Shown here piece by piece: positions 51,608-61,900 of a DNA stretch of 64,000 bases. The position numbers and the translations under genes are program-made. The first letter of the stretch is position 1, and the number at the start of each line of letters is the position of its first letter. The stretch is from the NCBI RefSeq assembly GCF_018128925.1, contig NZ_CP067007.1, positions 784,164 to 848,163 of the forward strand, written 5' to 3'. This DNA comes from Nitrosopumilus sp. K4. GTDB taxonomy: Archaea > Thermoproteota > Nitrososphaeria > Nitrososphaerales > Nitrosopumilaceae. The notes beneath the pieces are model-generated. The model had not been told where the DNA came from, made no database searches, and worked only from the letters and a program-made list of their open reading frames with translations.

Positions 51608-52333
51608 TTAACGAAACAGATCTTCACTTTCAGGTCTTAATAGAACATCAATTGATGATGAATCTTTAGGAAATGTAAAACCTCTAATAATTGCTACAGG
51701 GCATTTTGTAGTTTTTTTCATAACTAATTCTGCAGCAGATGAAAGCTCATCAGCTATTGCAATGGCAGTTACACGTAGAACATTTCCAAAAGTATCAGAC
51801 GTCCCTGCATAGTCTAGCACAGGATTAATTCCAGAAACTCCTATTGCAAAATTTGTTTGTCCCACTCTAAAAGGACGCCCAAAAGTATCAGAAATAATCA
51901 CACCAACGGATTTGTTTGTTTTTTCAAAAATAGATCTTCGTATTTTTTCAGCTGATTCATCAGAATTTTTTGGCAATAATGTTGCATAACCATCTTTTAC
52001 ATTACTTTCATCAATTCCAGCATTAGCACAAATGAATCCATTGTTTGTTTCAACAACGATTATCCCGTTTTGCATTCGGATAATACGTTTTGATTCTTGT
52101 AGAATTAATTCCACAATCCTAGGATCTTTTTCATATTGGGAACCTATACCTTCTGCCAATAATGATGGAGTAACGGAAGATAAATTTACTAATCGCCCCT
52201 CTTGCTTTGAGATTATTTTTTGTGCTAAAACTATAATGTCATTGTCTTGAATGTCTTCAACATTTAAGATAAAATTTACAATATCATCGCCAGATTCAAT
52301 TTCTTTGTCGATAAACACAGGTAAAATATTCAA
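51608..52333 (-). CDS. cofE: F420-0:gamma-glutamyl ligase
   Basis: Adds glutamate to coenzyme F420-0 in a GTP-dependent reaction. The 241-residue protein shows AQKIISKQEGR, ANAGIDESNV, GVIISDTFGRPFR and ATDELSSAAEL-like IADELSSAAEL, all in the family. TTG start. It shows that F420 is made in this organism. Confidence 0.93.
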   Translation of the reverse strand: MNILPVFIDKEIESGDDIVNFILNVEDIQDNDIIVLAQKIISKQEGRLVNLSSVTPSLLAEGIGSQYEKDPRIVELILQESKRIIRMQNGIIVVETNNGFICANAGIDESNVKDGYATLLPKNSDESAEKIRRSIFEKTNKSVGVIISDTFGRPFRVGQTNFAIGVSGINPVLDYAGTSDTFGNVLRVTAIAIADELSSAAELVMKKTTKCPVAIIRGFTFPKDSSSIDVLLRPESEDLFR

Positions 52334-52365
52334 CGATAGGTATCTAAAAGACAGACAAATATTGG

Positions 52366-53016
52366 TTATGCAGTAGTCGTAGTTTCAAGTTCTAATTTGT
52401 AGTGCTTGTTAATTATATCTAAAATTTTGGAAAGATCTTTTTCTTCTAATGTGGTAGTAGCGAGGTCCTTTACCAAATCTTGTGCTCTATATGCAATTCC
52501 TAATCCACAGATATCAAACAATTTAACATCATTTGCGCCATCAACAACACAAGCAATGTTTTCTTTAGTTTCTCCCCACTCTTCAATTTTTATTCTAGCT
52601 GATTTAGCTTTATCAGAATCAACGTTAATCTTTACACCATCTAGTTTTCCATCTTTGAAAAGTAGTTCATTAGAATAAACATGATCTAACCCTAGTTCTT
52701 CTTTTAGTCTATCAGTCATAATTGTAAATCCGCCAGAAACTGCCATGATTTTCCATCCTGCAGCTTTTAAAACTCTACAAGCTTCCTTTGCACCAGTCAT
52801 TATAGGTAATTCATCTGCAACTTGTTTACAAGTTTCATAATCTAATCCTTTTAGTGCCTTAACTCTAGTTCTTAGACCCTCTTCCCAATTTATGACTCCC
52901 TGAATACCTTTTTTAGTAATTTCCCAAATTTCGTCTTCTTTGTTTAGTTTTTCTGCAAGAATTGGCAAATACTCTGCATCATACAAAACCCCTTCAACAT
53001 CAAAAATTACTAACAA
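52366..53016 (-). CDS. Phosphoserine phosphatase-like HAD protein
   Basis: A 216-residue SerB-type HAD phosphatase. Motif I reads FDVEGV, with nucleophile Asp6, but the second acidic residue is Glu8, not the usual Asp. VSGGF (motif II), the Lys of motif III and VVDGANDV (motif IV) are present. It would produce serine from phosphoserine if active. TTG start at 53016. The variant motif I makes substrate and rate uncertain. Confidence 0.85.
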   Translation of the reverse strand: MLVIFDVEGVLYDAEYLPILAEKLNKEDEIWEITKKGIQGVINWEEGLRTRVKALKGLDYETCKQVADELPIMTGAKEACRVLKAAGWKIMAVSGGFTIMTDRLKEELGLDHVYSNELLFKDGKLDGVKINVDSDKAKSARIKIEEWGETKENIACVVDGANDVKLFDICGLGIAYRAQDLVKDLATTTLEEKDLSKILDIINKHYKLELETTTTA

Positions 53017-53140
53017 GTGTTATCTGATTTGCAAAAAAATTGCTAATTATATTAAAGTAACCACACATTTTTGCTAATTAAATCACATTTTTCAAGAATT
53101 CAAGAAGGAATTGTTTTCGTAGAAGACAAAAGAGATCATA

Positions 53141-53374
53141 TTATTTTTTCTTATTTTCCAATTCTTTCAATAGTTCTCTTAAGATAAGAATCTCTTGTTC
53201 ATGATGACCATTTTGATCTTTTAGTCCATCATTTTCTTTCTCATGTTTCGATTCTCGAGATCTCAGTAATTGTATGTACCACGGAAGTTCATCATCATGA
53301 CTTCTTAAGAAGTCAGTTAATTCCAAAGTAGGCAAATCTTTAACTCGTTCCCAGTCAGGACATATATGGCTCAT
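53141..53374 (-). CDS. Coiled-coil small protein, unknown
   Basis: A 77-residue protein, charged and helical, with a possible coiled-coil C-terminal half (ILILRELLKELENKKK). It begins HICPDWERVKDLPTLELTDFL. Not recognised. The gap upstream to 53531 contains a small hairpin, TGGTTTTAG / CTAAACCA, near 53468-53493. Confidence 0.55.
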   Translation of the reverse strand: MSHICPDWERVKDLPTLELTDFLRSHDDELPWYIQLLRSRESKHEKENDGLKDQNGHHEQEILILRELLKELENKKK

Positions 53375-53530
53375 AACTTAATATAAAATGAATGACATTT
53401 AAAGATGTTAAAACAAATTACAAATTTTACAAGTTATTTAAATAATAAGTGAGTGCAAACAGAAAAATGGTTTTAGGTTTAAAGTCTAAACCAGTTTTAT
53501 GATCAAAAAAACGTTAGTAATAAATCAAAG

Positions 53531-53836
53531 ATGATAGTGATACCGAGTATGGCAGAATTAGAACATAAATTCGAAGTAGAAGTTCAAACAACTGAAAAAA
53601 GACAAAAACTAACTGATGAAGTAAAGGCAGAATTAAAAGCATCAGGAATGATGGATGACAAAGGCAAACTCAAACTCAAAGGAGTTAGTCCAAAAATGCT
53701 CAAGAGGATGAAACAAGAATTTGTGGATTGCCCTGTTTTGAAGGCAGAAACTCATTTTATCCAATGTTTTGTATGCCCAAATTTCCAAAGCAGAGTAACT
53801 GGAAAAGTACTCTGTAAAGGAGACAAATTAAAGTAA
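53531..53836 (+). CDS. Small Cys protein, unknown
   Basis: A 101-residue protein with a helical Lys/Glu-rich start and Cys residues CPVL, CFVC and CKG towards the end, possibly one zinc site. The real start may be the Met at residue 7. It lies 38 bases before proS and may be cotranscribed. Confidence 0.6.
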   Translation: MIVIPSMAELEHKFEVEVQTTEKRQKLTDEVKAELKASGMMDDKGKLKLKGVSPKMLKRMKQEFVDCPVLKAETHFIQCFVCPNFQSRVTGKVLCKGDKLK

Positions 53837-53873
53837 AAATCCAAAATTCACGAAAGGCTCATTAGTAAAATCT

Positions 53874-55331
53874 TTGTTGGAATCATGTTTGAGTAAAGAA
53901 GATAAAGGGATCACAGTTTCGAAAAAAGAAGATTTTAGCGAGTGGTACACGCAAGTAGTTCTAAAAGCAGAACTTGCAGATTATGCACCAGTTAAAGGAT
54001 TAATTGTCCTAAGACCAGACGGATATTCTATCTGGGAATTACTTAGAGACACTTTTGACAAAAAATTTTCAAAGAACGGAATTAGAAATGGATTCTTACC
54101 AGTACTCATCCCAGAATCATTATTAGGAAAAGAGCAAAAACACTTTGCAGGGTTTAATCCAGAGGTATTTTGGGTAACACATTCAGGAGAAAACGAAGTA
54201 GGAGACAAACTGGCATTAAGACCAACATCAGAAACATTAGCATATACATTATATTCCAAATGGATTCAAAGTTGGAGAGATTTACCACTAAAAATTAATT
54301 TTTGGAACACAGCACTTAGAGCAGAGATAAAAGCTACAAAACCATTTCTTAGAACATCGGAGTTTTTGTGGCAAGAAGGCCATACAGTTCACACAACACA
54401 AGATGAAGCAGAAAAAGAAGTAATGAAAATTCTTGACATTTATAAAAATACTGTTGAAAATGAATTAGCAATCCCAGTAGTAACAGGAAAAAAGAGCGAG
54501 AAGGAAAAATTCGTTGGTGCTGTATACACAACCACAATGGAATCAATCATGCCAGACGGAAAAGCACTACAAATGGGAACATCGCATTTTCTAGGTCAGA
54601 ATTTTTCAATTCCATTTGAAGTAAAATTTGCAGATAAAGACAATGTAGAACATTTTGCATGGCAAACATCATGGGGGGTCTCGTGGAGATTAATTGGAGC
54701 AATGATAATGGTCCACGGAGATGATAAAGGACTAGTATTACCACCCAAAGTAGCTCCAATTCAGATCGTAATTGTTCCAATTTACAAATCAGAAGAAACT
54801 AAAGAACAAGTAATTCAAAAAGCAAAAGAAATCAAAGAGGAATTAGAAAAACAGGACATCAGAGTCCATATAGATGACAGAAGTGAGTTAACCCCAGGTT
54901 ACAAATTTAATGACTGGGAGATGAAAGGAGTTCCATTAAGAATGGAAATAGGGCCAAAAGATCTTGAAAAACAAAGTGTGATGATTGCAAAGAGATACAA
55001 TAAAGAAAAATTAAGCATGCCCATTTCAGAAATTAAGAATATCAATTCAATCTTAGAACAAATTCAAAAAGACATGTTAGAAGTAGCAAAGAAACAAGGA
55101 AAAGAAAACACAGTAGAAATTTTAGATTATTCAGAGTTTAAATCAAAAATCTCAAGTGGGGGATTCTTTAAAGCATATTGGTGTGGCAATCAAGAATGTG
55201 AAGAAAAGATCAAGGAAGAAACAAGTGCAGACATCAGAGTTATACCATTTGGGTCAGAAGATGTATCTGGAAAATGTCTTTATTGTCAGAAACAAAGCCA
55301 ATCAAAGCCAATTTTTGCAAGAGGCTATTAA
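53874..55331 (+). CDS. proS: Prolyl-tRNA synthetase
   Basis: A class II synthetase of the archaeal/eukaryotic type. The 485-residue protein has motif 2 and 3 regions (RPTSETLAYTLYSKWIQ, LRTSEFLWQEGHT, WQTSWGVSWR), the anticodon-binding domain (KVAPIQIVIVPI) and a C-terminal zinc-binding end (CGNQECEEK, CLYCQK). TTG start at 53874. No bacterial insertion domain. Confidence 0.96.
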   Translation: MLESCLSKEDKGITVSKKEDFSEWYTQVVLKAELADYAPVKGLIVLRPDGYSIWELLRDTFDKKFSKNGIRNGFLPVLIPESLLGKEQKHFAGFNPEVFWVTHSGENEVGDKLALRPTSETLAYTLYSKWIQSWRDLPLKINFWNTALRAEIKATKPFLRTSEFLWQEGHTVHTTQDEAEKEVMKILDIYKNTVENELAIPVVTGKKSEKEKFVGAVYTTTMESIMPDGKALQMGTSHFLGQNFSIPFEVKFADKDNVEHFAWQTSWGVSWRLIGAMIMVHGDDKGLVLPPKVAPIQIVIVPIYKSEETKEQVIQKAKEIKEELEKQDIRVHIDDRSELTPGYKFNDWEMKGVPLRMEIGPKDLEKQSVMIAKRYNKEKLSMPISEIKNINSILEQIQKDMLEVAKKQGKENTVEILDYSEFKSKISSGGFFKAYWCGNQECEEKIKEETSADIRVIPFGSEDVSGKCLYCQKQSQSKPIFARGY

Positions 55332-55526
55332 AAATCAAAGAAGACAGTGATTCATAATTTTTAGCAGTTTCATAAAATTTGCGCAGGTTTAGATATCAAC
55401 GATTCAGATTTTTGTACATAATTTTCATTCAAGACACGACACAGATCACATAACGAATACAGAATATTGATTTCTAAAAAGAAGGTATCCAGGGGCAAAT
55501 ATAATAGTGGAGAAAAATAATTTTCA

Positions 55527-56840
55527 GTGTTGACGACCAATCCAGAGTTAACAAGCCACAAATCACTCATTGACCAATTCAAAGAGACAAGGAAAAGAAC
55601 TTTAGAATTAGTCAAAACATTAGAAAAAGATGATTTTGTAGTGCAAACTGCGTTTTTTATGAGCCCACCTAAATGGCACATAGGACATGTTAGTTGGATT
55701 TATGAGGCAATATTGAGTAAAATTGATAAAAATTATGAATTTTATTCAAAGGAGTTTTCAGAGTACCTAAACTCATACTATCAACAATTTGGTGTGCCTC
55801 ACGATAAAGGTCTAAGAGGCATAATTTCAAGACCAACAGTTGATCAAATTTTTCAATATTTCAATACAATTAATCAACGCGTTGAAAAATTTATTCAATC
55901 ACAAACACTAAGTGATAAAGCAAAAAAACTAATCATCATGGGATTTCATCACGAATGTCAACATCAAGAACTTTTAGTTTATGACTTACAGCATTTACTT
56001 GCAGAACAATATAGACCAGTAAGAAAAAATGAAATGCCAAAACCAGGAAATACAGAACAAAAAACAATTATGATCAAAGGAGGGTTATTTTCATTAGGAT
56101 ACAACGGAAAAGAGTATTGTTATGATATTGAATTACCACAACACAAAGTTTACCTAAATGATTTCAAAATAGACGCATACCCTGTAACAAACAAGGAATA
56201 TTTGAAATTCATAGATGACGGAGGATATCAAACCTACAAACACTGGTTATCAGATGGTTGGGAGAAGGTAAAGAAGAATGAATGGAAATCGCCCATGTAT
56301 TGGGAAAAAATAGATGGCCAATGGCACATAAGGGATTTCCTAGGAATTAGAAAAATAAATCCAAACGAGCCAGTATGCCATGTTAGTTTTTACGAAGCAG
56401 CAGCATATTGTAAATGGGCAGGAAAAAGATTGCCAACAGAAGCAGAATGGGAAAAGGCAGCATGTTGGAATGAAGAAAAACAAGAAAAGACGATATTCCC
56501 ATGGGGAAATGAAAGCCCATCAGAACAAAATTGTAATTTACTAGAATCATATCATTGGGGAGTAACTGAAATTGGGTCATATCCAAGTGGTCAAAGTCCA
56601 TCAGGGTGTCATCAAATGATAGGAGATGTATGGGAATGGACATCATCAGAATTTGTAGGATATCCAGGTTTCAAAACAGGATTTGACGAGTATAACGACA
56701 AATGGTTTACAAATCAAAAAGTATTACGCGGAGGATCATTTGGTACACCACAAATGTCAATCAGAGGAAGTTACAGAAATTTTTTCAGGTTAGACGAGAG
56801 ATGGTTATTTTCAGGTTTTAGATGTGCTGAAGACATCTAA
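55527..56840 (+). CDS. egtB: Ergothioneine-type sulfoxide synthase (EgtB)
   Basis: A non-haem iron enzyme that joins a sulfur donor to trimethylhistidine. The 437-residue protein has an N-terminal DinB-like domain with GFHHECQHQE supplying iron ligands, and a C-terminal formylglycine-generating-enzyme-like domain (PVTNKEYLKFID, AAYCKWAGKRLPTEAEWEKA, GDVWEWTSSEF, LRGGSF). GTG start at 55527. It is convergent with egtD with a one-base gap. Ovothiol-type OvoA is the alternative, but OvoA carries a methyltransferase domain that is absent here. Confidence 0.9.
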   Translation: MLTTNPELTSHKSLIDQFKETRKRTLELVKTLEKDDFVVQTAFFMSPPKWHIGHVSWIYEAILSKIDKNYEFYSKEFSEYLNSYYQQFGVPHDKGLRGIISRPTVDQIFQYFNTINQRVEKFIQSQTLSDKAKKLIIMGFHHECQHQELLVYDLQHLLAEQYRPVRKNEMPKPGNTEQKTIMIKGGLFSLGYNGKEYCYDIELPQHKVYLNDFKIDAYPVTNKEYLKFIDDGGYQTYKHWLSDGWEKVKKNEWKSPMYWEKIDGQWHIRDFLGIRKINPNEPVCHVSFYEAAAYCKWAGKRLPTEAEWEKAACWNEEKQEKTIFPWGNESPSEQNCNLLESYHWGVTEIGSYPSGQSPSGCHQMIGDVWEWTSSEFVGYPGFKTGFDEYNDKWFTNQKVLRGGSFGTPQMSIRGSYRNFFRLDERWLFSGFRCAEDI

Positions 56841-56841
56841 A

Positions 56842-57864
56842 CTAATTTTTTGAAGCCAAAGTCAATGAAAAAAGATTGTTTTTATCAAGCCATATTTTTT
56901 GAATTTTAAAACCAGTTTTCCCAAGTAACTCCTTAATTTGTTCTATTTTGAATTTATGAGAATATTCAGTGTGAATCAATTCATCTTTATGTAATTCTAG
57001 TGAAAGATTAGATTTTGATATAATCACAGACTGATTAACAAGAGATTTTAGATACATTTCAACACGTTGATCTTTTTCATTGTAAATTGCATAATGTTTA
57101 AAGTTTGAAAGATCAAAATCAGCATCTAGTTCATCGTTTATTCTAGATAATACATTTAGATTAAATTCTGCAGTAATTCCCTTGGAGTCATCATATGCTT
57201 TTTCTAAAACAGATGTACTTTTCACCAAATCCAATCCAATTAGAAATAGATCACCATGCTTCATTGTTGAGTTGATTTTTTCTAAAAATTTAGCACCTTC
57301 AATTGGAGAAAAATTTCCAAAACTTGAACCTAAAAACACGATTAAATTTTTCTCGCTGTCATAATTTTGTATAAATTCCAAACCCCCTTCATAAGTATCA
57401 ATTATGCCGGTTATAGACAGATTTTCATAATCTTTTAAGAGTAATTCTGAGCTTTCAGTGAGAATTTCAGAAATATCAATTGGAAAATATTCAATTTTAT
57501 CATATTTTTTGTTAAAAACATCCAAAATTAGTCGTGTTTTTACAGATGCACCACTGCCCAGCTCTACCAACCTAAAAGAACCATCAAGTAGCTCAAACAA
57601 ATCATTCTGAATTGATTTAAGAATAGAGATTTCAGTTCTTGTAGGATAGTATTCATCTAAAGTGCAAATTTTTTCAAATAATTCAGAGCCTTTTTTGTCA
57701 TAAAAAAATTTAGGATGAATAAATTTTGAATCTCGGTTAAGACTAAAAGAAATTTCTTCTGAAAAGCTTTTTTCAATTTTTGTAGAGTGTGGTTTAAAGT
57801 ATTTGAGTCTAGAATCTATAACATATTTTTTATAATTTAGATTGTCTTGTATTGTTTCGTTCAA
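56842..57864 (-). CDS. egtD: Histidine N-alpha-methyltransferase (EgtD)
   Basis: A SAM enzyme that trimethylates histidine to hercynine. The 340-residue protein has FYDKKGSELFEKICTLDEYYPTRTE (in pieces: FYDKKGSELFEKI and LDEYYPTRTE), VELGSGASVKTRLIL for SAM, and FLGSSFGNF. These are characteristic of EgtD. TTG start. Together with egtB it forms the two-gene minimal pathway to ergothioneine-type thiols. Confidence 0.92.
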   Translation of the reverse strand: MNETIQDNLNYKKYVIDSRLKYFKPHSTKIEKSFSEEISFSLNRDSKFIHPKFFYDKKGSELFEKICTLDEYYPTRTEISILKSIQNDLFELLDGSFRLVELGSGASVKTRLILDVFNKKYDKIEYFPIDISEILTESSELLLKDYENLSITGIIDTYEGGLEFIQNYDSEKNLIVFLGSSFGNFSPIEGAKFLEKINSTMKHGDLFLIGLDLVKSTSVLEKAYDDSKGITAEFNLNVLSRINDELDADFDLSNFKHYAIYNEKDQRVEMYLKSLVNQSVIISKSNLSLELHKDELIHTEYSHKFKIEQIKELLGKTGFKIQKIWLDKNNLFSLTLASKN

Positions 57865-57958
57865 GTATTAAAACAAAATTTTTTGAACTTAAATGTTTTA
57901 TCCTAAATTAGCCATTTGAAACATATCTCTTGATATAGATGAAAAGATTTGTCTATAC

Positions 57959-58924
57959 ATGGATGAAATATTACAAATCGAGAATTTGAGTAAGTATTTC
58001 ACTAAAAAAGGGATATTTTCATCAAAAACAATCACTGTAAAAGCTACCGATGATGTTTCATTCACATTAAAAAAAGGAGAAGTTTTTGTATTGGCAGGAG
58101 AGTCAGGATCTGGAAAATCAACAATTGCAAAATTAATTTTAAAGGCAATTGATGCAGATTCAGGAAGAATAATTTTTGAAGGAAGTGAGATCAAAGACGA
58201 TAAAAAAAGTTTAGAAAAAATTCGAATGAATTGTCAAATGATTCAACAAGATCCATATGACTCTATAAACCCCAGAATGAAAATAGGAGACATTATTGCA
58301 GAGCCATTGGAAATACACGGTTTAGGTACGAAAGATGAAAGACATCAAAGAGTAATCGACGTATTACATGAAGTAAAGTTAGAACCAGCAGAAGAAATCG
58401 TTAAGAAGTTTCCACATATGTTATCAGGAGGTCAAAGACAAAGAATTGTTTTGGCAAGGGCATTGGCAGTTAACCCAAAAGTCATCTTAGCAGATGAACC
58501 CGTATCTATGCTTGACGTGTCCATAAGGGCAGAGATGTTAGAATTGATGAGAGAATTGCAAAAAAAACACAACATTTCATTTATGTACATAACGCATGAC
58601 CTTGCAACGGCAAGATTTTTTGGACAAAGGATAGGGATTTTGTATCAAGGAAAAATCGTAGAAATGGGACCAATTGACGATGTGTTATTGAGCCCCAAGC
58701 ACCCGTATACTCAAGCACTAATTGATGCAATATCAGAGCCAGATCCAGAAAATCGCCTAAGAGAAAAACACATCAGAATAAAGGAACCAACAGAAAAACA
58801 AGATTTCAAAGGATGTAGGTTTAAGCCAAGATGTCCATATGCAATAGAAAAATGCGCTACAGAACCAAATCTGGGTGAAAAAACCTCAAACCACTTTGTT
58901 GCATGTTATGTAGATTTGGATTAG
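57959..58924 (+). CDS. Oligopeptide-type ABC transporter ATPase
   Basis: A 321-residue DppF/OppF-type ATPase. Walker A GESGSGKST, Q-loop region MIQQDPYDSINPRM, signature LSGGQRQR, Walker B VILADEPVSMLD, H-loop THDLATA and the C-terminal OppD/F zinc-type tail with Cys residues (CRFKPRCPYAIEKC). It has no permease or binding protein in the window, so the partners must be elsewhere. Its 3' end overlaps the convergent smc stop by 4 bases. Confidence 0.93.
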   Translation: MDEILQIENLSKYFTKKGIFSSKTITVKATDDVSFTLKKGEVFVLAGESGSGKSTIAKLILKAIDADSGRIIFEGSEIKDDKKSLEKIRMNCQMIQQDPYDSINPRMKIGDIIAEPLEIHGLGTKDERHQRVIDVLHEVKLEPAEEIVKKFPHMLSGGQRQRIVLARALAVNPKVILADEPVSMLDVSIRAEMLELMRELQKKHNISFMYITHDLATARFFGQRIGILYQGKIVEMGPIDDVLLSPKHPYTQALIDAISEPDPENRLREKHIRIKEPTEKQDFKGCRFKPRCPYAIEKCATEPNLGEKTSNHFVACYVDLD

Positions 58925-61900
58925 GTGGCTTTTACAGAAGGAGCTCTTTTGTCCTTATACGTTACAACTTGAGATACACCATTCTTTGGATAAACACCAT
59001 AGATCAACTTGGCTTTTTGTACTACAGAATCTTTTAGAGAAACCATAATGAATTGACTTTCTTTTGAACGCTCTTCTAAAATATTGGAAAGTTTCTCAGA
59101 GTTTGGTGCATCAAGATGTGCATCAACTTCATCAAACAAGTAAAACGGAGAGGGCTTTAGTTTTTGAAGTGCAAGTACAAATACAATAGCAGCCAGAGTC
59201 TTTTCACCACCACTAATCGATGTAGATTCTCTTTTTGGTTTGTTTGGAAATTGGATCAAGTAAGAAATTCCAGAATTAAAGATATCATCTTCATTTTGTA
59301 ATTCTAACCAAGCATTACCCTTAGTCATTTTATTGAAAATTAACCTAATTTCCTTATCGACTTTATCAAAAGCATCTAAGAAAGTTTGGCGCTTGTCTTT
59401 TTCAATATCTTCAATAAATTTGACTATAGAGTTGCGCTCTTCTTCTAGAGAATTCTTACGTGTTGACATTGAACGATATCCATGAGATACCTCAAGGTAA
59501 GTTTCAGGAGCTTTAGCATTTAGTGCATTTAATGAATTTTGTTCAGATGTCAAACCCTGAACGATAGATTCAACATCAAATGTTTCCATATTTTGATCAA
59601 ATCCAAATGTAGATAGAATTTGTTGTAATTTCGTTTCATTTTCAACCAAATCATGCAAGTCACGGTTCAAAGAGTCCGATTGTCTTTCCAGTGTGTTAAT
59701 TTGTTTTGACAGTTCTCGATCTTTATCACTCAGAATTTTTAATTTGTCATCAAATTCTTTTAGTTGTCCTATAGAAGAACCAGAGGTAGAAATTAGTTCT
59801 TGTTCTTTCTCTCTTAGTTTCACCAGGTTTTCATTTTTAATTGATTTCTCTTTTTCCAGAGATTCAATTTTTTGTTGTAATTCTTCACGTTGTGTGACAA
59901 GGGAGACTTCTTCTTCATGAAGGCTTTTTGCCTGTGATTTTTCTCGATTGTCTTCTGTTTGTAATGCAGTAAGATTAGATGACTTATCACGGTATTCATT
60001 CATTATTTGTGTGTATAATTTTTCAATTTCAGATTTTTTGGCATTGATTCTGGACAACTCATGGGCGATACGTGTTTGTTCCCCACTGGCATAATTTTCC
60101 TCAACAAGTGCAATTCTTTCATTAAGAGATTCAACATGAGATTCATGTGTAGATATCTCAGTTAGAATATCCTGATTTCTTTGAGTGAGTTTTGAGATTC
60201 TTTCGGCAAACTGTTCTTTCATACTAAGTGCTGATGAAATTCTCGAGTTCAGATTAGAGAAATTTTCATCAGTAGAGGCCAAGCTTTTTTCAGACATAGA
60301 TAGTCTCTGAGAATACCCATGTATGGAGTCCTCAATTTTTTTCAGGGAGAGTTTTTTCTTTTGAACATATTTTTTGAGGAGGTTGATGGATTGAATTAAT
60401 CCCTCAATATCAGTACTCATAGAGATGATTTTTGTGAGTTTTGAGATTTTGGAGTTAATATCAATAATTACGGCACCACCTTTGGCCTCAAAATATTCAC
60501 CATCAAGCGTTACTGTTTTGTAGCCTTTCTTTGAAATTCTATGTGCAGCATCACGGCTTTCTGTAAGAATCACATTTCCAAACAGAAATGTTTTCAGAGC
60601 AGAATATTCTGGTTTTGAGTGCACATAGTCAGAAAGCACTCCAACAACACCAGAATCTTTTGGAAGATCTAGTTTGAATTTTGGAATAGCTTCAAGAGGA
60701 ATAATTTTTAATTTTGGTAAGTTTTGCGAGCGTGCAACTTCTGCAATACTAAGCAATGTTGCAAAGTCTTGAACCACAATAGCCTTAATCCAATCAGAAC
60801 TCACCGCAAGAACCGAGCGTTCGTATTGTTTATCCCAAGTGATCATTTCATAAACTAGTCCAACAATTCCAAGTTTTTCAGCATCTTCTTTTAATTTTGC
60901 AACAGTATAGTCCTCATGCATTATTCCTTTGACAGTTTTAATTTTTGTTTCATATTGAGCTGCTGCTTTGCTCGACTTTTCAAGAATGAGAGTAAGTTCT
61001 TCGATATCATGAATTATTTTAGACTTTTTAGAATTAAGTTTCTCAATTCTTGTTTTAATCTCTCTTATTGTGGCATTATGATTATTAATCATAGATTCAA
61101 GACGAGTTTTCAATCCAGTTAATTTTTCAATATCTGTTTCAAGGGAAGAAAGTTTTTCAGAATTAAATTTAATTTTAGATTCAGATTCTTGTTTTTCGTG
61201 TTCAACTTTAGACAGTTTTAATTTAGTTTCGTTAAGTTGTGTTGAAAGGGATTTTATTTTATTATCAATTTCAGATTTTTTAGATGCAGCTATAGATTGT
61301 TCATTTAGAATTTTAGTTCTTTCTGAATCAATTAATTCCAAATCATCATTAATTTTTTTCTTTTTGGATTCAGTTTCTTCAATTGAGTTTTTTATTTCCT
61401 GAATCTTATTTTCAATTTCATTTCTTGTAGAGTTGATTGTTTCTAATTCATTTTTTATTTCAGGTATACGATCATTAATCTGTTGAATTCTTTTTGTTGA
61501 AGCTACAATTGCGCTGTTATCAATTTCATATTGCTCCATTGCAGCACTTAACTCTGCATCAATTGCAGCTTTGGCCTGACTGTAATCATTTGCCTGGGCC
61601 ATTAGTTTTGATTTTTCTGATTCTAATTGTTCAATTTGAGTTCTAAGAATACTTCTTTCATCATCTAAAGTCTTAACTTCAGAATTGATATTTCCAAGGG
61701 TTTCTTCTTTTGAGCTCTTTTGATTTACGATGACTTTGAGTTTATTTGCAGCTGCAATTGCTTTATATCGATTCAGTTCACGCTCAAGAATATCATAACG
61801 AAGTTTCTGGTTTCGCTCTTCTTCTAGTTCATCAATTCTTTTCTTAATCTCGCCCATTTTTGCAAGTGCAATTTCTAATCGCCTATCAGCTTCATCAAGT

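Noticed and set aside
55370-55681. 103-codon minus-strand ORF ahead of egtB
   Set aside because: Half of it is antisense to egtB; the part in the gap has a CxxC but no convincing start.
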